DNA of 64,000 nt, from contig NZ_CP018863.1 in NCBI RefSeq assembly GCF_002849715.1, positions 496,001 to 560,000 on the forward strand, in the 5' to 3' direction. This stretch comes from Arthrobacter crystallopoietes (lineage in GTDB: Bacteria; Actinomycetota; Actinomycetes; Actinomycetales; Micrococcaceae). This document shows positions 53,501-62,063 of the stretch, piece after piece. Under the pieces are notes generated by a model. That model saw nothing but the letters and a program-made list of their open reading frames with translations, was not told the origin of the DNA and did not search any database. Numbering within the stretch: the first letter of the stretch is position 1; the number at the start of each line of letters is the position of its first letter. Both the position numbers and the translations under genes were made by a program.

Positions 53501-53890
53501 TCAGGGCGGCGGTCCGGCCCTGGCCCGCCCTTCAGCCTCCTTCCACGGCGCATGCACCATACCGAACAGCTGCGGTAAGGGGACGGCGACGTCGATGTCG
53601 ACTACGGCTCCCGCCGCTCCGTGTCGGCGGCAATTGGCCAGCTCGGCTCCGTGTTCTCGTGCAACTTCACCGGCCAAGCCGCAGGGATCCCCGTCCAACA
53701 GACCACGGGCGGCGTCGGCGGCTGCCAGGGCAGCAAGATCCGCAGCCTTGGACGCACGGGCTACGGCGGTACTGGCTTGCATTCCCGCTGCCAGTGCCGC
53801 CGCCAGAAAGCACATCAGCAGTGCCGCTGCCGCCGCCATCACGGTGCCGGAACCACATTCGCGCAGCGGGTCGACGGCGTCTCGCGTCAT
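53501..53890 (-). CDS. TadE-like secreted or membrane protein (Rv3654c-like)
   Basis: A 129-residue protein with one N-terminal hydrophobic helix (GTVMAAAAALLMCFLAAALAAG) and a small extracytoplasmic domain with two Cys (GDPCGLAGEVAREHGAELANC). It fits the TadE-like protein that ends the helicase/secretion operon. Its ATG overlaps the previous stop (ATGA). Confidence 0.8.
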   Translation of the reverse strand: MTRDAVDPLRECGSGTVMAAAAALLMCFLAAALAAGMQASTAVARASKAADLAALAAADAARGLLDGDPCGLAGEVAREHGAELANCRRHGAAGAVVDIDVAVPLPQLFGMVHAPWKEAEGRARAGPPP

Positions 53891-54276
53891 TTCCCCGCTC
53901 CCGTGATCGTCGGCGACGAAACCGCGTGCTGCTCAGCCGGTGCCGTCGCCTCGGCAGCCAAGGTCCAGCCACCGACGCCGGCCCAAGGAACGGGTACCGC
54001 CGCAGTGGTCCTCACGGTGATCCAGCCTCCCGCGTTTCCGCTTGCCAACGTGGCCCCGCTGCCCGCAATCCTGCGGACGGCGGAGGCCGCCACCGACGCC
54101 GTTTCGCCCCGGGCCAACTGTCGCGCGGCTGTCTGTGCGGCCTTCTCCAATTGCAATTGCGTTGACCCGGCGGCGGCCCCGGCCAGCAGCATGGCCAGCA
54201 CCGCCACGATTGCCGGCATCACGATGGCGGTCTCGGCTGTGACCGACCCGCGGTCACCGTTCTGCTGGCGGGTCAT
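53887..54276 (-). CDS. TadE-family pilus assembly protein
   Basis: A 129-residue protein with the TadE/TadG start DRGSVTAETAIVMPAIVAVLAMLLAGAAAG, a short Arg-rich N-terminus and an extracytoplasmic domain. TadE-like pseudopilins work with the Tad export machine. The ATG at 54276 is chosen; a longer frame to 54354 runs into the upstream gene. Confidence 0.8.
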   Translation of the reverse strand: MTRQQNGDRGSVTAETAIVMPAIVAVLAMLLAGAAAGSTQLQLEKAAQTAARQLARGETASVAASAVRRIAGSGATLASGNAGGWITVRTTAAVPVPWAGVGGWTLAAEATAPAEQHAVSSPTITGAGK

Positions 54277-54350
54277 CGTGGTCTTTCCTGCTGCCGCGCC
54301 GGGCGTACGCCTACCGCGGCAGCAGGAATCGCGTCGCTTGAGCACAGGTC

Positions 54351-54653
54351 TCACACCGCGGTCAGTGCCATTTCCACGAGGCCGGTCAAGAGCCCCCGCA
54401 CCTCCCCGCTGCGCAGGATGAGCACCAGCAGCCCGGCAAAGCCCACGGCGGCAAGTGTAGCGATGGCGTATTCGGCGGTAGCCATTCCCGCTTCGGAACC
54501 GGTCAGCCGGCGCCAGCCGCGACCGGCGGTTTCGTCCACATGCGGGAGCGGAAGCTGAATGACCTCGGCGATCTCCTCCGATTCGGCGGAAGCTTCTGCC
54601 GCGGCGGAGCCGTCAAAAGAACGGGAGAACTGGGTTGATCGTGACAATGACAT
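54351..54653 (-). CDS. DUF4244 pilin-like protein (Flp-type)
   Basis: A 100-residue protein with a single C-terminal helix: EAGMATAEYAIATLAAVGFAGLLVLIL. Gly-Met-Ala-Thr-Ala-Glu fits a prepilin-peptidase site with Glu at +5. The leader before it is about 55 residues, far longer than in usual Flp pilins. A perfect AGGAGG 6 nt before the ATG at 54653 decides the start over an upstream ATG at 54692. It is the likely pilin of the operon. Confidence 0.85.
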   Translation of the reverse strand: MSLSRSTQFSRSFDGSAAAEASAESEEIAEVIQLPLPHVDETAGRGWRRLTGSEAGMATAEYAIATLAAVGFAGLLVLILRSGEVRGLLTGLVEMALTAV

Positions 54654-54795
54654 TTCTACCTCCTGGTTGGTCCGCAGTGTTGCGGTACTCATGAGCCTGC
54701 CGCGGCGCCAGCTGGCGTAACAGCGACGTATTCCCTCAAGTGCACAAGCCCATCAGGACGAAGGTGTGTGGAGGATAACTGGCTCCGGAGCCGTT

Positions 54796-55416
54796 TCACA
54801 GGTCGGGGAGCAGCGAGATCAGCACCGGCACAATACCAAGGCTGATGAAGGACGGCAGCGCACACAAACCCAGCGGCAGGACCAACCGCGTCCCTAAGGT
54901 GGCCGCACGCCGCTCGGCTTCCTGCCTGCGGCGGCGGCGCAACTGGTCCGCCTGCGCATACAGAATGGCCGCAGAGGGCGCGCCGGTGGCTGCTCCGAAC
55001 CGCAGCGCCTCCTGTATCTCGTCCAGCCTGGTGTCCCTGCCGACGAGCCCCCAGGCCGTGTGCCACTCTGTTCCGAGCTGCAGGGCAGAGGCGACTTTAT
55101 CCAGCCGTTCCCTGCTGCCAGATTCGGCGACCTGAGCAAGCGTCGCCACCGCGGCAGGCAGCGAGGTACCGGATTGGATCATGGCCCCGAGCAGATCCAG
55201 CATCAGCGCCGTGTCGGGTGCGCTTACCCCGACGCTGCCGCTGGCGGCACCTGTGCGGCCTGCTCCAGTATCTGACTGCTGCCGCTTCATAACACGGAAC
55301 CGGTGTGGTGTGCCGGCCGGCCCACGTTCCCACCTGCGTTTCCGAAGTAGCGGCCAAGGAACCACGAGCAGCCACAGCGCTCCAAAGATGAGCAGCGGGA
55401 TAATCAACCCAGCCAT
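54796..55416 (-). CDS. tadC: TadC-like type II secretion F-domain protein
   Basis: A 206-residue membrane protein with an N-terminal helix, a T2SSF domain (LMLDLLGAMIQSGTSLPAAVATLA) and C-terminal helices. It is shorter than TadC of Gram-negative bacteria, as usual in this operon type. The ATG at 55416 is preceded by GAGGGAGAGGA. The 142-nt gap to the DUF4244 gene (54654-54795) may hold a separate promoter. Confidence 0.85.
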   Translation of the reverse strand: MAGLIIPLLIFGALWLLVVPWPLLRKRRWERGPAGTPHRFRVMKRQQSDTGAGRTGAASGSVGVSAPDTALMLDLLGAMIQSGTSLPAAVATLAQVAESGSRERLDKVASALQLGTEWHTAWGLVGRDTRLDEIQEALRFGAATGAPSAAILYAQADQLRRRRRQEAERRAATLGTRLVLPLGLCALPSFISLGIVPVLISLLPDL

Positions 55417-55445
55417 GTCGGTCCTCTCCCTCGGCGCATACGGAC

Positions 55446-56231
55446 TTATCCGTCCGCAGCGCGGCTGACCAAACGCTGGGACCAGAGCCGGCCTGCTGCC
55501 AGCAGCCCCAACCCCACGGCGAGGATGGCCCAGCCCGCCGGGGTTCCCAGAAGGATGCCAAGAGGATCGGCACCCATGGCAATGCCGAGGCCGAGACCAA
55601 AGATCGGAAGCCACGTCAGCAGCGTGGTCGTGGCACGTGGGCCGGCCAATGCGGTACGCCGGGCGGCTGCCCCGTCCAGGGTGTGCTGCAGATGTCCGGC
55701 GTAATTTTCCAGCAGGACGGCCAGCGGCGCTCCGGTCTGTTCGGCAGCGTCCCAACAGGCCGCCATATCCTGCCACATACGTCTGGCCATTACGGCAGCC
55801 GGCGACCGTGTCCCGACGCCGGGTACGTTGGCCTGGCGCAGGGCGAAGCCGACGCTTAATCCAAGCTCGGCCGCCTGTCCGGCCGATCGCATGCCAGGCA
55901 AAAGCAGCGCAGGAAGGCCCTCCCCCGGACGGTCCGCTTGCTCCGCCTCAGGTGGATTCCGGCTTGCTTCCGGCGCGAACTCTTCAGGTCCATAGACCCG
56001 GAGAATGTCTGCCCACATCTGGGCCGGGGTCCGTCCCGAGCGCAGCAAGGAAGCCACTTGCCGCACGAACATGGGCAGTTCATCGGCGCTGTCCCGACCG
56101 CGTTTGCCCGGACGCCGGCGGGGCTGCGGCAGGCGTAGCAACCCAGCACTGATTGGAGCCAGCCGACGTTTCCCGCAGCCCAGGACGACGATGGCTGCCA
56201 GACACAGCAGCGTCACCAGCAGCGCCGTCAT
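55446..56231 (-). CDS. tadB: TadB-like type II secretion F-domain protein
   Basis: A 261-residue membrane protein with a T2SSF domain (LPMFVRQVASLLRSGRTPAQMWADIL, then ACWDAAEQTGAPLAVLLENYAGHLQ) and two C-terminal helices. It forms the inner-membrane platform with TadC. Its ATG overlaps the tadA stop (ATGA). Confidence 0.85.
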   Translation of the reverse strand: MTALLVTLLCLAAIVVLGCGKRRLAPISAGLLRLPQPRRRPGKRGRDSADELPMFVRQVASLLRSGRTPAQMWADILRVYGPEEFAPEASRNPPEAEQADRPGEGLPALLLPGMRSAGQAAELGLSVGFALRQANVPGVGTRSPAAVMARRMWQDMAACWDAAEQTGAPLAVLLENYAGHLQHTLDGAAARRTALAGPRATTTLLTWLPIFGLGLGIAMGADPLGILLGTPAGWAILAVGLGLLAAGRLWSQRLVSRAADG

Positions 56232-57439
56232 GACCCGGCTGTTCTTGCTTGGCCTGTTCCCGCCCCGAACAACCTGGGCTCCAGTTCCCGCCAGCCTGGT
56301 CCGAATTCCATAGTGGTGCCGCGGGCCACCAGTGCCGGCACCGTTTCGAGGGTTCCCGCCGACGTGGCCCGCAGCAGCGCCAACTCCCTGATCTGCCTGC
56401 CGGCAGCTGTGCGGTCCAGATGAATGATCACATCCAGTGCCGTACTGGCCTGCAAGGCCAGCGCCTGGGGTTCCAAACCGGCGAGTGCTCCCATGGCCGC
56501 CAGCCTGGCCGGCACACCGGCGGCTGAATTGGCGTGCACAGTGCCGCCCGCCCCGGCGTGACCGGTGTTCATGGCAGCGAGGAACTCGCGCACCTCTGCA
56601 CCCCGGCACTCCCCCACAATCAGACGGTCCGGACGCATCCGCAGGGCTTGGCGGACCAGCTCGCCCAGGTCGACACTGCCGCTGCCTTCCAGATTGCTGT
56701 GCCGGCTTTGCAGACCGACAACGTGCGGATGGTCGGGATTGAGCTCCGCTGCGTCTTCGACCAAAACCAACCGTTCAAAGGACGCGGAGAGCCCGAGCAT
56801 CGCGGACAGCATCGTGGTCTTGCCCGAGCCGGTGGCACCGCTGATCAGGAAGTTCAGCCGCCCGGCCACCACTGCTTCGAGATACGGTAGCCAACCGGAT
56901 GCAGGCCCGACCAGTTCGGCGAGGGTAAACACGCGGGGCCGGCGGATGCGGATTGACAGCAGCGTTCCCTGGGTGGATACCGGCGGCAGGACCGCATGGA
57001 CCCGGTATCCGTCGAGGCGCACATCCACGCACGGGTTGCCGTCGTCGAGCCGGCGGCCCCCTGCAGTCACGAGCCGGGTAGCCAAGGCGCGTACCTCTGC
57101 ATCGTTGCTGAAAGTGACTTGGCTTCGCTCCAGGCCTCGTTCCCCGTCGGTCCATACCTCGGAGGGCCCGTTGACCAGAATGTCCGTGACTGTCCCTTTC
57201 AGGGCCAGCCGCTGCAGCGGTCCGAGACCCCGCAGGTCAGCCGTCAGGTTCTCCACGGCCTCCAGCACACCGTCGGTGCCCAGAAGCTGGCCGCTCGACT
57301 GTACCGCCGCTGCCACGCGAGCTCCCGTGACGGGCGACGGATCGGACAACACTGCATCCCGGAAAGGAGCCAGGTTGACCGGGGACCCTACAGGCCCGGT
57401 TGCGGCACGGCGGCCGCGAGAGCCAGCTGGTACGGCCAT
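56228..57439 (-). CDS. tadA: TadA-like secretion ATPase
   Basis: A 403-residue hexameric ATPase that powers pilus assembly. Walker A is GATGSGKTT, the Asp box VLVEDAAELNPDHPHVV, Walker B LRMRPDRLIVGECRGAEV and the His box AGAGGTVHANSA. The ATG at 57439 has AAGGAG 8 nt upstream; a TTG two codons earlier is too close. It starts just after the CpaE-like gene. Confidence 0.92.
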   Translation of the reverse strand: MAVPAGSRGRRAATGPVGSPVNLAPFRDAVLSDPSPVTGARVAAAVQSSGQLLGTDGVLEAVENLTADLRGLGPLQRLALKGTVTDILVNGPSEVWTDGERGLERSQVTFSNDAEVRALATRLVTAGGRRLDDGNPCVDVRLDGYRVHAVLPPVSTQGTLLSIRIRRPRVFTLAELVGPASGWLPYLEAVVAGRLNFLISGATGSGKTTMLSAMLGLSASFERLVLVEDAAELNPDHPHVVGLQSRHSNLEGSGSVDLGELVRQALRMRPDRLIVGECRGAEVREFLAAMNTGHAGAGGTVHANSAAGVPARLAAMGALAGLEPQALALQASTALDVIIHLDRTAAGRQIRELALLRATSAGTLETVPALVARGTTMEFGPGWRELEPRLFGAGTGQARTAGS

Positions 57440-57441
57440 GG

Positions 57442-58536
57442 TCAACGCTCCTTGCTTGGTAGATGCATGATCTGCCGCGCCAGCCTTCTCACCGGCCGCC
57501 GGACCCTGCGGCTCTGGCCTCTTTCCAACAGCCTTCCGGTTTCCTGCACCAGCCCCATCCCGCGAAGCCGAGGAACATACCCTGCGAGTTCAAGCCCCGC
57601 CGAAGCGGCCGCCAACTCTTCGTCCAGTCCCGCAGGCAACGGCCCGCGGACCACCGCACTGACTGTCAGCGGGTGCAGGATTTCCGCCGCGGCACGGGCT
57701 GCGAGAACACCGCGGGTGCCGGAAGGCATCAACAGCAGGGCTTGATCAGCGGTATCCAGCCAGCGGTCCAGCCCCTGCTGGACCCGGCCGGCGTCTATGA
57801 CCACGAGCGAAAATCCTTCCGACGCCGCAGCCATAACGCCGCCAATGGCGTGTGCCGGCACGTCCAATGCCGGCGATGAGGTTTCGCCGCCTCCCCAGGA
57901 CAGCACGGAGAATCCGTTAGTGACCGGCAACGAAGCCCTCAGCTGGGCCGGGTTGACGGCTCCCTTCACCCCAGCCAGATCCGGCCAGCGCAACCCGGTC
58001 AGCGGTTCGGGCGCCAGCCCGAGGTCGAGCCCGCTACCGAGCTGGTCCGTGTCCACCAACAGGGTAGACACTCCCTGTGCCGCCGTCTCCGCGGCGAGCC
58101 AGCAGGCCAGCGTGGAGCAGCCAATGCCGCCAGTGGCGCCCAGCACGGCCACCACGGTCCCCGCGCCGTCCCGCTGCCTGTTCCTGCTCAAATACTCTGC
58201 CAACCACGCGGCCGCGTCCGGCAGCACGGCCACGCGGTGGGCGGCAACCATCGCGGCCTGTTCCCAGAGCAGCACGGATTCCTCCGGGAAGCCGGCCACA
58301 ATGACATCCGCTCCCAGCCTAGGCATCCGGGAGGCAGCATCGCTGCCCAGTACCAGGACGCTCCCGTCCGGAACCCGCCCCAGATCCTGCACGGCCACAA
58401 TCCGCAGGCCCACTCCGGCTGCGGCCGCGATCCTGGCGACTTCATCGCGCAATCTCGCCGCCTCGGTGACCAGCAGTACCTCGGGCATGCCGTGCTCCGG
58501 TGTCCACGGCTGGGCTGTTGAAATCTGCTCCTGCAT
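57442..58536 (-). CDS. CpaE-like ParA/MinD-type protein of the Tad operon
   Basis: A 364-residue protein with a degenerate receiver-like N-terminus (residues 15-110) and a MinD-like ATPase domain. The P-loop region is GATGGIGCST (residues 133-142), in which both lysines of the deviant Walker A motif are replaced, by Thr and Cys. Members in this operon are known to have weak Walker A motifs. In mycobacteria the homologue was linked to septum control. It heads the operon. Confidence 0.85.
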   Translation of the reverse strand: MQEQISTAQPWTPEHGMPEVLLVTEAARLRDEVARIAAAAGVGLRIVAVQDLGRVPDGSVLVLGSDAASRMPRLGADVIVAGFPEESVLLWEQAAMVAAHRVAVLPDAAAWLAEYLSRNRQRDGAGTVVAVLGATGGIGCSTLACWLAAETAAQGVSTLLVDTDQLGSGLDLGLAPEPLTGLRWPDLAGVKGAVNPAQLRASLPVTNGFSVLSWGGGETSSPALDVPAHAIGGVMAAASEGFSLVVIDAGRVQQGLDRWLDTADQALLLMPSGTRGVLAARAAAEILHPLTVSAVVRGPLPAGLDEELAAASAGLELAGYVPRLRGMGLVQETGRLLERGQSRRVRRPVRRLARQIMHLPSKER

Positions 58537-58717
58537 GTTCCGAGACTGGCTGTCCCTGCCTGCCGCCGACACCCGCCTGCACCGGATTGTGCAAACCCCG
58601 AAAACCTTCCGCCGCTGTGGAGGAGAACTGCCGACAGCTCCCATCCGCAGTCTGCGGGCATCTCACGCTCAGCCGGCAGAGGAACCCGGCGAAACAGGAG
58701 AAACTGGAGACATGTAC

Positions 58718-60421
58718 ATGGTCCTTGCCCCTGCTGCGCCCGGCGCCGGCACTGCTTCGCGGGACGGGCAGGCCTTCTGTCTCCAACCCGCAGACGCAAC
58801 GGGCGCACCCACCGGCCCCGCCGCCGTCGTAAGCCTTGCAGACCTTCCCGGCGCCGTCCGCCGTGCCGAGCAAGGACGTGTCCGTTGGGTCTGGGACACG
58901 ACGCGGAGCAGTTACCTGCCGATGCTCAAGGCGGGAGCGAGCGTGGAGCGTTGCCACGATCTGACCCTGACCCGCAACATCCTGTCGCTGTCCGAGTTCG
59001 CGCCCGGCAGCGATTATGTCCTGTCCTTGCGGCGGTCCGCCGTGACGGATGAAGAACGTGACGGCTTGCCCCGCCAGGTCCTGCCTGTGCCTGATTCGCC
59101 GGATCAGTTCACGCTCTTTGATTCGCCGCAGCCCCGCGGTAGAAGCGTGCATGAACTGATCCGGGAGCTGCAAGACCAACTGGCAGCTGTTGCTGGGTCA
59201 TCCCGGCGCGGACGGCTCCAGTTGCTGGTGGCAGCCGAATCCGCAGGCGCGCTCATCGCCGTCGAAATGGAATACGCCGGCGTGCCCTGGCGCGAAGACA
59301 TCCACGAGCAGATCCTGGCAGGATTCCTCGGTCCGCGTCCGCGCAACGGCGAGCGCCCCCTTGAGCTGGAGAGGCTCGTCGCCCGGCTGCGCGAGCTGCT
59401 GGACAACCCACGCTTCAACCCGGATTCCGCCCAGGAGCTGCTACGCGCCCTGCACCGCGCCGGGATAGAGGTCAAGAGCACCAGATCGTGGGAACTGCAG
59501 GAACACAACCACCCGGCCATTGCCCCGCTGCTCGAATACAAGAAGCTCTCGAGGCTGCATTCGGCCAACGGCTGGACCTGGCTGGATACCTGGGTGCGGA
59601 ACGGCCGCTTCCGGCCCGAATACATTGTGGGCGGGGTGGTAACCGGCCGCTGGGCGTCACGCGGCGGCGGCGCGCTGCAGATTCCGCAGCAGATCCGCGA
59701 CGCCGCCCGCCCGGACCCCGGCCACAAGCTCGTGGTGGCCGATGCCGCCCAGCTTGAGCCGCGGGTGCTGGCCGCGTTGGCCCAGGACTCCGCGCTCGCG
59801 GCGGCAGCCCGGGGCAAGGATCTGTACCAGGGCATCGCCGACGTGGGATTCGGCGGCGACCGGGCCAAGGCGAAAGTGGCCATGCTGGGAGCCATGTACG
59901 GCGCGACTACCGGCGAATCCGGCCGGCTGGTGCCGCAGCTGACGCGGACCTACCCGCGGGCCATCGGCATCCTCGAACGTGCCGCGCGGACGGGCGAAGC
60001 CGGCGGCATCGTCAGCAGTTATCTGGGGCGGAGCTGCGCCACTCCCTCGGAACGCTGGCTGCAGGCGCAGCGGACCACCACGGCGGAGGAACAGCGCCGG
60101 GCGGACAGCATCGCCCGCACCAGGGGACGTTTCACACGTAATTTCATCATCCAGTCGACAGCAGCGGAATGGGCCTTGTGCTGGCTCGCAGAATTACGAC
60201 GGCGGCTGCGCAGCGCAGCGGCGGACGGCACCTATGTGGGGGAACTGGTGTTCTTCCTGCACGACGAAGTGATGCTGCACGCGAACGCGGACCAGATCCA
60301 GCTGGTGTGCCGGATTGTTGAAGAGTCGGCGGCGGAGGCTACGCGGCTGATGTTCGGTCCGATCCCGATCGAGTTCGCCGTCAGCATCGCGGTGGTGGAT
60401 TCCTACGCCGATGCGAAGTAG
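58718..60421 (+). CDS. PolI-like bifunctional 3'-5' exonuclease/DNA polymerase
   Basis: A 567-residue family A polymerase without a 5' nuclease domain. Polymerase motifs are VVADAAQLEPRVLAALAQD (motif A), RAKAKVAMLGAMYGATTG (motif B) and FFLHDEVMLHA (motif C). The N-terminal 170 residues correspond to the exonuclease but show no clear catalytic acids. It probably acts in repair; the main PolA must be elsewhere. GGAG is 8 nt before the ATG at 58718 but too close to the ATG at 58712. Confidence 0.85.
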   Translation: MVLAPAAPGAGTASRDGQAFCLQPADATGAPTGPAAVVSLADLPGAVRRAEQGRVRWVWDTTRSSYLPMLKAGASVERCHDLTLTRNILSLSEFAPGSDYVLSLRRSAVTDEERDGLPRQVLPVPDSPDQFTLFDSPQPRGRSVHELIRELQDQLAAVAGSSRRGRLQLLVAAESAGALIAVEMEYAGVPWREDIHEQILAGFLGPRPRNGERPLELERLVARLRELLDNPRFNPDSAQELLRALHRAGIEVKSTRSWELQEHNHPAIAPLLEYKKLSRLHSANGWTWLDTWVRNGRFRPEYIVGGVVTGRWASRGGGALQIPQQIRDAARPDPGHKLVVADAAQLEPRVLAALAQDSALAAAARGKDLYQGIADVGFGGDRAKAKVAMLGAMYGATTGESGRLVPQLTRTYPRAIGILERAARTGEAGGIVSSYLGRSCATPSERWLQAQRTTTAEEQRRADSIARTRGRFTRNFIIQSTAAEWALCWLAELRRRLRSAAADGTYVGELVFFLHDEVMLHANADQIQLVCRIVEESAAEATRLMFGPIPIEFAVSIAVVDSYADAK

Positions 60422-60424
60422 CGG

Positions 60425-60433
60425 TTATCCACA
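60425..60433 (+). promoter_or_regulatory. Single perfect DnaA box
   Basis: TTATCCACA begins 3 nt after the polymerase stop. It is a lone copy with no AT-rich region or cluster, so it is not an origin; it could be chance. Confidence 0.25.
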
Positions 60434-60473
60434 AGTAGCAGAGGGGCCATGGCATTGGCGCCTGCCGTCCCCC

Positions 60474-60497
60474 TAGGCTCGAACCAACGTTGTTCGA
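60474..60497 (+). promoter_or_regulatory. Possible promoter with an SOS-like palindrome
   Basis: TAGGCT (60474-60479) could be a -10. Overlapping it, TCGAAC and GTTCGA halves (60479-60497) flank 7 nt and enclose CAACGTTG. The halves match the mycobacterial LexA half-sites, but the spacing is 7 rather than 4. Confidence 0.3.
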
Positions 60498-60530
60498 CCG
60501 GCCCAGACCGGCAGCTGACAGGGGGTGCTG

Positions 60531-62063
60531 GTGCCAATCTTGACTATCGATACAGAGGCTATGCTCGTCTCGGCTGCCGCGGCGCAGGGTGCTGCGGACA
60601 GATCCGCGGACTTGCGCGTCGACGCCGTCTCGCGAACTGCCGCGGCGGCGGGAATGTCAGGCTGGGAGACGGAGGCGATGGAATGGGGGCAGGCGTACGA
60701 CGACGCCGCCGTCCAGATCCTCACCTCGCTTGAGCGGCTCGGCTCGGCCTATGCGTCCGCCGGGTTCCATACCCGGGCCGCGGCCGAGCTCTACCGCTTT
60801 ACCGAGCAACTGGCCAGTGGGAAGGACCATCCCTATGCGGCGCCGCAGGAGCCGGCAGCGCCCGCGCTGTGCCGGCAACTGCCGGTCTCCGCAGTCGGCG
60901 GCAGGATCCCGGTCCTTCCCGAGTTCGGACAGTTCATCGCAGACGCCGCCGGTGAAAGGTGGCCTTCGGGCGATGCCGACGCCATGCGGGCTACCGCTGG
61001 CGCCTGGCGAATGGTTGGCGCAGATCTCCGTGCGCTCGGCAGCGAAGCCTTGCGCACCACCACAGCCCCGTTGGCCGGACAGCGGGGAGCAGACATCGTG
61101 CTGCTCGAGTCGCATCAGGAGGAGTTGTACCTCAGTGCCGTGGCCGTCGCCGAAGGGTGCGATGCCTTGGGGAGGGACTGCGACGAGCTGGCAGGCGCGG
61201 TAGAGGAAGCACACGCCGCCCTGGTCCAGGAAGCCCGGGACTTCGGCTTGCAGATCGCCGCGCTGATCGGCATGGGAGCAGTGACAGCCTGGCTGACCGC
61301 CGGTGGCGGACTCATCATTACCACCGGCCTTGTCGCCACCAGAGTTGGCCAGGCCGTAGCGGCGTTCCTGGCTGCCACCGGCAGGCTCGGTACCCAGGTG
61401 AAACCGCTGATTACCACCACCCTCGATATCTCCCGGAAACTGGCCGGCATCGGAAGGCTGACGGAACTTGCACAGCGCTCGTTGCCCGGGCCGCTGGGCA
61501 TGCAGGCGGTGGCCATGGGCACCTTCGCCCGATCGGCGCTCCATTCCGCACCGGTAGCTGCTGCCCGCAGCTTTGCTGCCAAGCATGCAAGCTTGGCAGC
61601 AAAGCAAGGTGACCGGCTGCTCAGTGTTGCCGCCAGCGGGCCGGAGGCGTTGCTGACCGGGGCCCTAACTGGAGCTGTGCGAAAAGAGGCCCAAGGCGCT
61701 GCGGGGATGGTGGCAAAACAAGTACGCCCGGTTGCCGGCCGCGCCGGCGTCCGCATGCTCAATCCCGACGTCGTCTCACCGGCAGTCCTCGGAGCCTACT
61801 CCGCCTACGGCTGGTACTCCCGTATGAACAACACAATGAAGGTCTGGGAGAAAGAGGGCTGGCTGGGTTCCTCCCGCTACCGCTCCGGCCCGCCGCGGGT
61901 GGACCCGGCCAGCGTCTGGTTTCCGGCGCCGCTGAAGTTCAAGCTTGGGACGGGTCCTCAACCGGAGCAACCGGGCGCAGCGGCGCGGGGATCTCATGGG
62001 ACTGGTCCCATGGGATTGTCCAGCCCAGATCGTCGAAAAGATGACTTAGCAGTATCGCGGTGA
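60531..62063 (+). CDS. WXG100/CpnT-like protein of unknown function
   Basis: A 510-residue protein. Residues 1-95 form an alpha-helical WXG100-like unit (AGMSGWETEAMEWGQAYDD). Residues 125-230 resemble the CpnT-type N-terminal domain of type VII substrates (FGQFIADAAGERWPSGDADAMRATAGAWR). One or two hydrophobic stretches follow (IAALIGMGAVTAW, GGGLIITTGLVA). The last 150 residues are not recognised and show no known toxin motif. No ESX gene is nearby. The GTG at 60531, 6-7 nt after AGGGGG, is preferred to that at 60525. The end overlaps nudL by 125 bp. Confidence 0.7.
   Translation: MPILTIDTEAMLVSAAAAQGAADRSADLRVDAVSRTAAAAGMSGWETEAMEWGQAYDDAAVQILTSLERLGSAYASAGFHTRAAAELYRFTEQLASGKDHPYAAPQEPAAPALCRQLPVSAVGGRIPVLPEFGQFIADAAGERWPSGDADAMRATAGAWRMVGADLRALGSEALRTTTAPLAGQRGADIVLLESHQEELYLSAVAVAEGCDALGRDCDELAGAVEEAHAALVQEARDFGLQIAALIGMGAVTAWLTAGGGLIITTGLVATRVGQAVAAFLAATGRLGTQVKPLITTTLDISRKLAGIGRLTELAQRSLPGPLGMQAVAMGTFARSALHSAPVAAARSFAAKHASLAAKQGDRLLSVAASGPEALLTGALTGAVRKEAQGAAGMVAKQVRPVAGRAGVRMLNPDVVSPAVLGAYSAYGWYSRMNNTMKVWEKEGWLGSSRYRSGPPRVDPASVWFPAPLKFKLGTGPQPEQPGAAARGSHGTGPMGLSSPDRRKDDLAVSR

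Noticed and set aside
57797..58717. N-terminal extension of the polymerase frame by about 305 residues
   Set aside because: The extension is antisense to the CpaE-like gene, Ser/Pro/Thr-rich and unlike the exonuclease-polymerase family; the start at 58718 has a ribosome binding site.
60425..60433. Replication origin
   Set aside because: Only one DnaA box, no AT-rich segment and no dnaA, dnaN or gyrase genes near.
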